Shown here piece by piece: positions 57,841 to 64,000 of a stretch of DNA of 64,000 bases. The notes beneath the pieces are model-generated. The model did not search any database. It was not told the origin of the DNA and saw only the letters and a program-made list of their open reading frames with translations. The stretch covers positions 3,315,095-3,379,094 of the forward strand of contig JASSKH010000029.1 of assembly GCA_031763025.1 (NCBI GenBank), read 5' to 3'. This DNA comes from Macrocystis pyrifera (taxonomy: Eukaryota > Sar > Phaeophyceae > Laminariales > Laminariaceae). Each line of letters starts with the position of its first letter. Position 1 is the first letter of the stretch. The position numbers and the translations under genes were made by a program.

Positions 57841-58194
57841 GTGCCGTTTAAACTAAACAAAGAACGTTCCAAACACATCAAAGGGGAGCAAGCCCGACTA
57901 CTGACCATTTCTAGTCCATCTAGTTGCGCGAGATACCACGCCATGACCCCTCGATAACTGCTTTTAAGCAGAGATCAGTGTTGTTTTCTCGGACATTCCG
58001 ACACAACAGTACACGGGGCGACGCGGTACCTGTACATACGTCGTAAGAGGTACGCCTGCAGGGTTACTTGATGGTTGCTGCTGAGATCGGCGTTGTGTCC
58101 TCGGACGTTCCGACGTGCGAGAGCACGGGGCGATGTGGTCGTACGTCGTACCAGCTAAGCGCTTGTGATGGACTGCACTTCGTACCAGGTACGC

Positions 58195-58275
58195 CTGAAG
58201 GGTAGCATGATAGTTGAGAAGATACGGACGGATGTACCGGGTAGGAAGAACGGACTATAATGTGAAGAACGTTGC
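58195..58275 (+). repeat. outlying unit of the 118-bp repeat
   Basis: It reads GTAGCATGATAGTTGAGAAG, ATACGGACGGATGTACCGGG and TAATGTGAAGAACG. Confidence 0.6.
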
Positions 58276-58407
58276 CGCTTGCTGCTGTGCCATTGTGTCC
58301 GTCAAAGTAAGGACCGCTGTGCAATTCATACGAAACAACTAACGTTCGAAACGCACATAAAAACGAGCAACCCCAAGTACTGACTATTCCCACTCCACTT
58401 GCGGGAG

Positions 58408-58500
58408 GCACTACGGTAGACAGGGTGGCAAGGTAACAGACCGCCTAGTACGGAGAACCTGGCTATGCTACTATTACCACAAACTGCTGCGTCTACCTGA
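58408..58500 (+). mobile_element. 5'-truncated LINE 3' end, eroded
   Basis: GGTAGACAGGGTGGCAAGG corresponds to the DRVAR C-terminal peptide of the LINE at 50860, followed by a TAG and the tail TGCTACTATTACCACAAACT. Confidence 0.5.
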
Positions 58501-58739
58501 AGGTGAGATACGAGGATTTAGAGATGCAGAGGCAGAGTAAGTACATAACAAGAGCATGCCGTCGCTCGTTAGATATCATACTACTTCCGTTGTACCCAAG
58601 CGCTTGTTGGTGATCTCTTATAATGTACCGAGCGATAGCAGAGTGTCAGGTGTACAAGAGTATATGCCTTCAGCGTGGCATAGCAGGAAGGAGTATATAT
58701 ACCACACTGCTATTCCAATACCAGAAGTACAGGTAATAA

Positions 58740-58870
58740 CAGCATGGTGATTGAAATTTTACGGAGGGAGGTACCGGGTGGAAAGAAGGGTTTAATGTGA
58801 AGAACACGTTCGCAGTGCTCGTTAAATATTCTACTGCTGTACGCCTTAAGCGTAGCATGATCGTTGATAG
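58740..58870 (+). repeat. outlying unit of the 118-bp repeat
   Basis: GGAGGGAGGTACCGGGTGGA and TTTAATGTGAAGAACACGTT, then GTGCTCGTTAAATATTCTAC, match the 57612-57840 unit. A GCGTAGCATGATCGTTGATAG start of a further unit follows. Confidence 0.6.
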
Positions 58871-58907
58871 ATTATGGCCGGTTGATATGCGTCCGGTTTC
58901 ACGGTGT

Positions 58908-58980
58908 ATCATATGAAACCGTTCTTTCTCAACTCGAAATCCAGCACGACCAGTGTCCGTGCTGATTTTTCAGTCCTAGA
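58908..58980 (+). repeat. dispersed CAGCACGG repeat, copy 3
   Basis: AACTCGAAATCCAGCACGAC, then CAGTGTCCGTGCTGATTTTT and CAGTCCTAG. The CAGCACG..CCGTGCTG core is an inverted repeat in this copy. Confidence 0.6.
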
Positions 58981-59149
58981 GTGATTCTAGTTCTGAGGTC
59001 ACGAACCTACGTCACAGAAATGCTACACTAAGTTGTTACGTATGGAGCAAATCACATCAAAGAGAGGACACGAACTAAAATAAAAAACAGGAAAATATAG
59101 AAAACAAACCGAAAGAGAAAAACTATGCATATATGTATACGTATAGATG

Positions 59150-59345
59150 TCAAATTTTCGTACTTTTGCCAACTTTTCTCTTCGCACGAGCACTTTTAGG
59201 CAAAACACTAAGTGCACGGACACGGGAAGCCCTGCCGGACACATTGGTCTGGGTCTCGGCGCGATCCGTGCACTCTGAAGCGCGTGGCGGGCGCTCAAAG
59301 TTTTTTTTCCGGCGGGAGTGGATAAGACGATTTCCCTGGTTTCAG
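59150..59345 (+). repeat. dispersed 200-bp repeat, copy 2
   Basis: This is the partner of 52290-52500, in the same orientation. It contains CTTCGCACGAGCACTTTTAG, ACACGGGAAGCCCTGCCGGA and GGCGGGAGTGGATAAGACGA. Confidence 0.65.
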
Positions 59346-59429
59346 TAAAGAGGCCTTACTTTGTACGTACGTATCGGTACATACATGTCATTCATGCTGT
59401 CTGTTTTCTCCCCTATATAGGCTCTCACG

Positions 59430-60350
59430 AGCTGTGTGAGCACACAGCTCAGACATGTACCAGGTACACAACAGACAACATGCACAGATCCCAACGTCCC
59501 AACGCTGCCGCCCCCCCGCCCACCCGCCGTTCGTGTGCGGCACGCCCATATGCGCAGTGTTGCTGTGGTTGGTTGCGTTTGTCGGAGCCTGCAGTCCGCA
59601 TTCCACCGTTTGCGATATACTTTTTGATCCGTACATACCCAGGATGACGTATACCAGGTATATCCCTGTACATATTTTTTGTGTTGCACGGAGCACGGAC
59701 CACCGCCTAGAGAACAATACACACAGCAGTGCACAGAGCGCGCTTACCTCCAGCTTCCTAGAGCACCACAACCCTGCTGCCCTGCTGCCCAGCAGCAACA
59801 GCAGTGGGCACACCTTGCGCGTATGGCATGATCGTACTGCGGCTATCACACCTGTTGGGTTTATTCGATCGATCACTTGACCACTCCACGAACTACAGCA
59901 GTAACTATTTATTGCTGTGTGTGATCCAACATTGCCACTGCTCCAGCTGTGCTCAGTACAGTGCGCCAACAGCAGCAGCAGGCAGGGTACTATGCGCGTG
60001 TGGAAGATCCGCGCTGGAAGCTCAGTACTACTGCTGTAGTTCGTTGTTGTTGCCATCTTCATTGGCCGATGCACGTACCTTCCGCAGTGTGTGACCCATT
60101 ATCCCCGGATCGATATATTCGTCGTCTCGAGTATACAACAAAAACAAATCGTTCGTACTGCTGTATGTACCACAAATTATTCGTACAGCAGCAGCGTTCG
60201 TACAAAGCATACTTACAGCAGCAGTAGTTCTCATTGCTGTGTGTCCTACATTGCTGACCGATAGATCCTGAAAGGGGGTCAGTACACGTACGTTCCTCGC
60301 GTGGCATTCTACAGCAGTACTGCTGTATATGCAGTCGCACCTGTACGAGC
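59430..60350. other. CAGCAG/CTGCTG-rich stretch without a supported gene
   Basis: Short CAGCAGTA and CTGCTGT motifs occur about every 40-60 bp on both strands, with direct repeats such as ATTGCTGTGTGTGATCCAAC and ATTGCTGTGTGTCCTACATT. A minus frame of 228 codons (60074-59388) has no ATG at its start and no domain. Confidence 0.5.
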
Positions 60351-60949
60351 CACTCTACCGCTGTAGGAGATCGTGCAAAGTGTTTTAGATTGCGTAAAAA
60401 CACGACGTGCCAGTTGTACGAGCACTGTTCTAGCGTAGACATTTATACTGCGCGCGATAAAAAATTTCATTTCCGAGGTTTGTCCTGCCTACCCCCCCTC
60501 GCTCAGTGTTGGGACTGGTCTGGGTAATCGGCCGCTCATTTGCGGCCCAGGACGCGTTTTCAGAGTTGTGGGCTGGGTTTAGGCGGTTCTTGCCGTCTTC
60601 CGTGTTCGACTCGCACCATCCACGCTTTTTTTATATTTCACTTTTGACTTTTTTTATACCAGGACTACAACAGTAGTATTAACAATCATACATTCGTTCA
60701 CACATCTGCTTTTGGACAGAGTGCATAGTATGATATACTGCTGTAATACAAGTTGTGTGTGTTTTATTTTCCACTTCTGACTTTTTTTGTACCAGTACAT
60801 TCATCCACCTTGCTTTTAGGCTGAACGTATAATATGATATGCAAGTTACTTGTTGTGTGTTTTTACCCAAGGTCAAGAGTTTGGGCCCGCTTACGTGTGG
60901 CGTGCGTTCACACCTCAACATTTCACAGCTACTCCCAATCGCAATAGTT

Positions 60950-61780
60950 GGGAGTAAAGCAAAGTATGCTCGAGAAAATACTGATTATTATCGTAGGTAC
61001 TTCGTACACTCGCAGTATTTCGGGGGTTTTGTACTCGAGATATATACTGCGAGTACTCGCAGTATTGTCAGGTTCTGTCGATACTACTTCGTATACTTTC
61101 GGGCTCGCAATAATACGGGGTTCGCTACTGCTGCTGGCGTGGATACCCCCTGTTGTGTTTCAACCCTGTTGTGCTTCAAGTGTCTCGGGGTTAAGTACCG
61201 CGGGTACTACAAGTATTCTAGTCTACAGTAGTAGCACTATTTCGTCCGTTGGTAGTGTTCGTACTGCTGTTTCTTCTGCGAGAGTCAGTACTCGCAGTAA
61301 TGAAATACCCTCAATATGCCCAGTATACTTCGAGTATGATGTATACTTCAACCGTCTGTGCACCGCGTCGACAATTCTCAAGCCCAGCGTTCGGCACCAA
61401 ACACACCCAGATAGTCCCACACGAGTGGGAGTTGGAGCAAACCACTTTCGTTGGAGACGATTTGAGTACTTGAAGCAGTCTGGCAGTATTTCGAGACATG
61501 CATTTGCGAGGAATATATATCATGCATGTACTGCGAAATACCCTCAGTATCTCGAGGTTCTGTACTGCGCATATTGCCTTTACTCCAAGTCTTTCGTGTT
61601 TCGATACTACTACTGCGGGCACATACTTTCCTGTATTATCGGGGTTCGGTACTGCTCACTCTCATTACTCTCAGTATTTGGGCCCTCTCAGTGCTGGCAA
61701 TATTTTTGCCGCCAGTACTCCAATACTATCAGTGCTCGGACCACGATTTGTTCTCGAGCATTTATCTGTGAATGATGTTA
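60950..61780. repeat. decayed minisatellite with TACTCGCAGTAT core
   Basis: ACTCGCAGTATT, TTTCGGGGTTCTGTACT and TACTTCGAGTAT recur irregularly across 800 bp. A plus frame of about 270 codons (ATG at 60966 to 61775) crosses it. It is rich in Ser/Tyr/Leu/Cys, follows the repeat and has no recognisable domain, so I do not call it a gene. Confidence 0.5.
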
Positions 61781-62182
61781 CCCTGAGCACCAAGAAACAT
61801 ATATTTTGGGGGAACATATTATTATTGTACCAGCATGTATGTGCTGTACCTTACTCAACCGGTCACAAAGTATAATGGCGCAACCTCGACCTCGCGCAAT
61901 TTTTTTTGTATACTTAAGAATTAATCGCCGCGAGTCGGCTGGATCGATATATCCACTTACCGCTACCCTATTTTATATTATTTTGTAGTAATGATCCCAC
62001 ACTATAATGCCGTGAACAGTATAATAGTCTGTCCTCAAAAATATGTTGTGTGTTCTTCAGGTTAATATGATGGGTGGATGCAGGTACTACTTCTACACAA
62101 GTGTGCAGGGTTGCATACGAATATTATTTCGCTCTTGCGCCACTCCCCTATTCGTACGGCACCTCCCGGAGGGGAACCCTGC

Positions 62183-62500
62183 ATATAAATATTAATCATC
62201 AATTTCACTTTCCAGCATAACTCGCAGTAGGTTTCACCCTCAGCGGTCTCCTTCTGGACAAGCCATGGTCACAGGTGTCGTCCCTCCCCCCCGGTACGTG
62301 CCTGCACTTTTATTGCGCATAGGGTTCAGCATTCCCGCTGCTCGTCGATTTTTATCGAATGTAGCCAACTCACGCTTTCGCGCTTTCCGCTGATCAATTT
62401 GTTTATTTGCGAAAAGTCCCTGCGAGTATGAGCTGGGCAAGACTTGAACATACTGAATAGGCACGCGGACCAATTACCAAGCCATCGGGGACGCCGGCTC
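62183..62500 (-). mobile_element. tRNA-derived SINE-like element, copy 2
   Basis: It aligns along its length with 9647-9990: head CGGCGTCCCCGATGGCTTGG, A-box-like GGCTTGGTAATTGG, an eroded B box (TGTTCAAGTCTT, plus 62438-62449), and a body with ACTCGCAGGGACTTTTCGC and GACACCTGTGACCATGGC. It has the same AT-rich tail. The anticodon-arm and T-arm regions have diverged most. Confidence 0.65.
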
Positions 62501-62689
62501 ACAATGACAAGTAAAATAGAAAATGAAAATTAGGTCGTGCCTCCCAAGGTTTTTTGGGAAGAGAGATGCGTTCGATAGATCAGGCAGCATTACGCTGCTG
62601 AACCAGACGTGAATTGTTGAAACATGGGCTGTACGCCGTGTACCACGGCAATACCATTGGTACAGGCTAGGCACGGGCTGCTTTTAATC

Positions 62690-62890
62690 TTGCTGGTATC
62701 CCTCACAAGGGAATACGGGGAGGGGTGGCAACAGGAGGAGTAGAAAGGAAACCGCGGCGGACGCAAGTAGGGAGGAAATGGCAGACAGGGTAGCAAGGCA
62801 CCAGACCGACTAGCAAGTAGAACATTTATATGGTACTCGTGCCGCCGACTGCTGCAGCTGGTTCGAAACTGGTCTACCTTTGTCTTCGTT
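62690..62890 (+). mobile_element. 5'-truncated LINE 3' end, copy A
   Basis: SRKETAADASREEMADRVAR then HQTD and stop (TAG 62811-62813) match the C-terminus of the 50860 LINE relic. The 3' tail GCCGACTGCTGCAGCTGG follows. The upstream 60 bp (ACAGGCTAGGCACGGGCTGC) is shared with copy B, so the two arose by tandem duplication. Confidence 0.75.
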
Positions 62891-63014
62891 TTATGTTTGT
62901 GCTTGGTCTTGTTTTATGCTGTAAATTGTGGGACCTTGAGCCGTGCCATGGCGATACCATGAAGATACTATATTGGTACAGGCTAGGCACGGGGTGCTTC
63001 TAATCCAGCTGATA

Positions 63015-63205
63015 TCACTCACAAGGGAATACGGGGAGGGGTGGCAACATGAGGAGTAGAAAGGAAACCGCGGTGAACGCAAGTAGGAAGGAGATGGCAG
63101 ACAGGGTAGCAAGGCACCAGGTCGACTAGTGTTTAAGTAGACCACGTGAATGCTACTCGTGCCGCCAACTGCTGCAGCTGGTTCGAACGTGATTTTCCAT
63201 TGTCG
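63015..63205 (+). mobile_element. 5'-truncated LINE 3' end, copy B
   Basis: SRKETAVNASRKEMADRVAR then HQVD and stop (TAG 63127-63129) are followed by the tail GCCGCCAACTGCTGCAGCTG and GTTCGAA. Shared upstream sequence with copy A starts near 62975. Confidence 0.75.
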
Positions 63206-63484
63206 AACGCATTTCATCGAAGGCAACAACAATATCATATTGCTCTGTTTATAGCAGGTGTTATTCTGTTTGTAGAAAAGTGTTGTGGTATTGTTATTTT
63301 GCTGGTTCTTGTGTCGTCAGCCACATCTCCTTCTGGGCGGCACGACACTTGTTTAGCACCAACCGTACAACAACTGTTTAGTACCTGTTATGTATTTCCA
63401 AATTCGTACCAAATAGGGTCGTTTTAATACTTTGATCCGTTAGGTCCTGACAACCATTATTTCACATGTATTGGATCAACATAA

Positions 63485-63720
63485 CCATAAATCAACCATA
63501 CAGGCGCGGTCCCGGGATAACGGGGCGTGGAAAGGTTAAACTCCCTAATACGCCTAGATATAGCACCATACAGCAGTCATCAAACTTACACCTTTAGGAC
63601 CGTTCTGTAGCAGTATGAAGAACAGTAGTTTATGCCCACGATTACCAACATGTCAACACAATTTTTATCACATAAACTGAAATCACCCATACAGTCGCGG
63701 TCCCGGGACGACGACGCCCG
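63485..63720. repeat. direct repeat, about 195-bp offset
   Basis: AAATCAACCATACAGGCGCG with GTCCCGGGATAACG (63488) and AAATCACCCATACAGTCGCG with GTCCCGGGACGACG (63683) are direct copies of about 35 bp. Confidence 0.7.
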
Positions 63721-63946
63721 AAAAACGTAATGTTCTTCTACAATGGCGGCATGAAGTTACCAAATACTGGTATGTACAAGAGAACCTACTTCGAGCGCCA
63801 CACAAAAAACCAAAAAATCTACACGAGATAAGCGGGCATGTTTTCCTGGACGGACTGTGTAATAAAGATATCATGCTAAACTACATACCACAACTACGAG
63901 CTGGGCCAGCCTCCAAACGGACTTGTTTTTGTCTAGTGTAGGGTAA

Positions 63947-64000
63947 TGCTATTTGCGACACCCGTGTCGAAATTTCTTATTTGCGACACGGTGTCGCCAA
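63947..64000. mobile_element. palindromic foldback element, second copy, cut by window end
   Basis: It begins TGCTATTTGCGACACCCGTG and continues CTTATTTGCGACACGGTGTC, as in the 72-bp element at 10650-10721. The right arm lies outside the window. Confidence 0.6.

Noticed and set aside
59388..60074. 228-codon minus-strand open frame
   Set aside because: The region is CAG/CTG-rich, which suppresses stops in some frames. There is no ATG at the start and no domain.

Overview
This is a gene-poor, repeat-rich stretch of nuclear DNA from a eukaryote. Coding sequence sits in exons with GT-AG introns, there are no operons or bacterial-style gene packing, and the rest is a patchwork of diverged tandem arrays, MITE-like foldbacks, a tRNA-derived SINE-like family and pieces of a non-LTR retrotransposon. 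The retrotransposon protein and the large, repeat-filled introns fit an alga, perhaps a stramenopile such as a brown alga. That placement is an inference; nothing here is a diagnostic marker.

Two host genes can be supported. The first, on the plus strand, is a DUF4419-family gene with three exons at 4564-5048, 12249-12804 and 14556-14873. They join in frame to a predicted 452-residue protein. Its first intron is 7.2 kb and holds nested mobile elements: two copies of a MITE with a shared 3' flank, a 1.56-kb element with terminal inverted repeats, a smaller foldback inside it, a GGGTC foldback, a SINE-like copy and a 72-bp palindrome. The second gene, on the minus strand, encodes an Mpv17/PMP22-family membrane protein with exons at 48934-48373 and 46487-46077. 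Its splice phases do not agree as read, so a small exon is probably still missing.

Layout. 1-4.5 kb holds short tandem duplications and a 3 x 120-bp repeat. 4.5-14.9 kb is the DUF4419 gene. 15-17 kb shows little. 17-21 kb has microsatellites, a tandem duplication, two inverted ~500-bp copies and a ~190-bp array. 21.6-22.6 kb holds a frameshifted gene remnant. 23.6-38.5 kb is almost entirely interspersed and tandem repeats, including a composite element, a ~350-400-bp array and a 105-bp MITE whose empty site is preserved in a neighbouring paralogous copy. 38.5-46 kb is comparatively repeat-poor with no recognised gene. 46.1-48.9 kb is the Mpv17-like gene. 50.5-52 kb holds LINE relics, 53.0-53.5 kb a 17-unit minisatellite, and 54.4-64 kb more MITE, SINE-like, LINE 3'-end and tandem repeats.

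The two genes show no functional link. The main interest lies in the repeat biology: several short families with visible termini, target sites or internal polymerase III boxes, and a few short motifs recurring far above chance.
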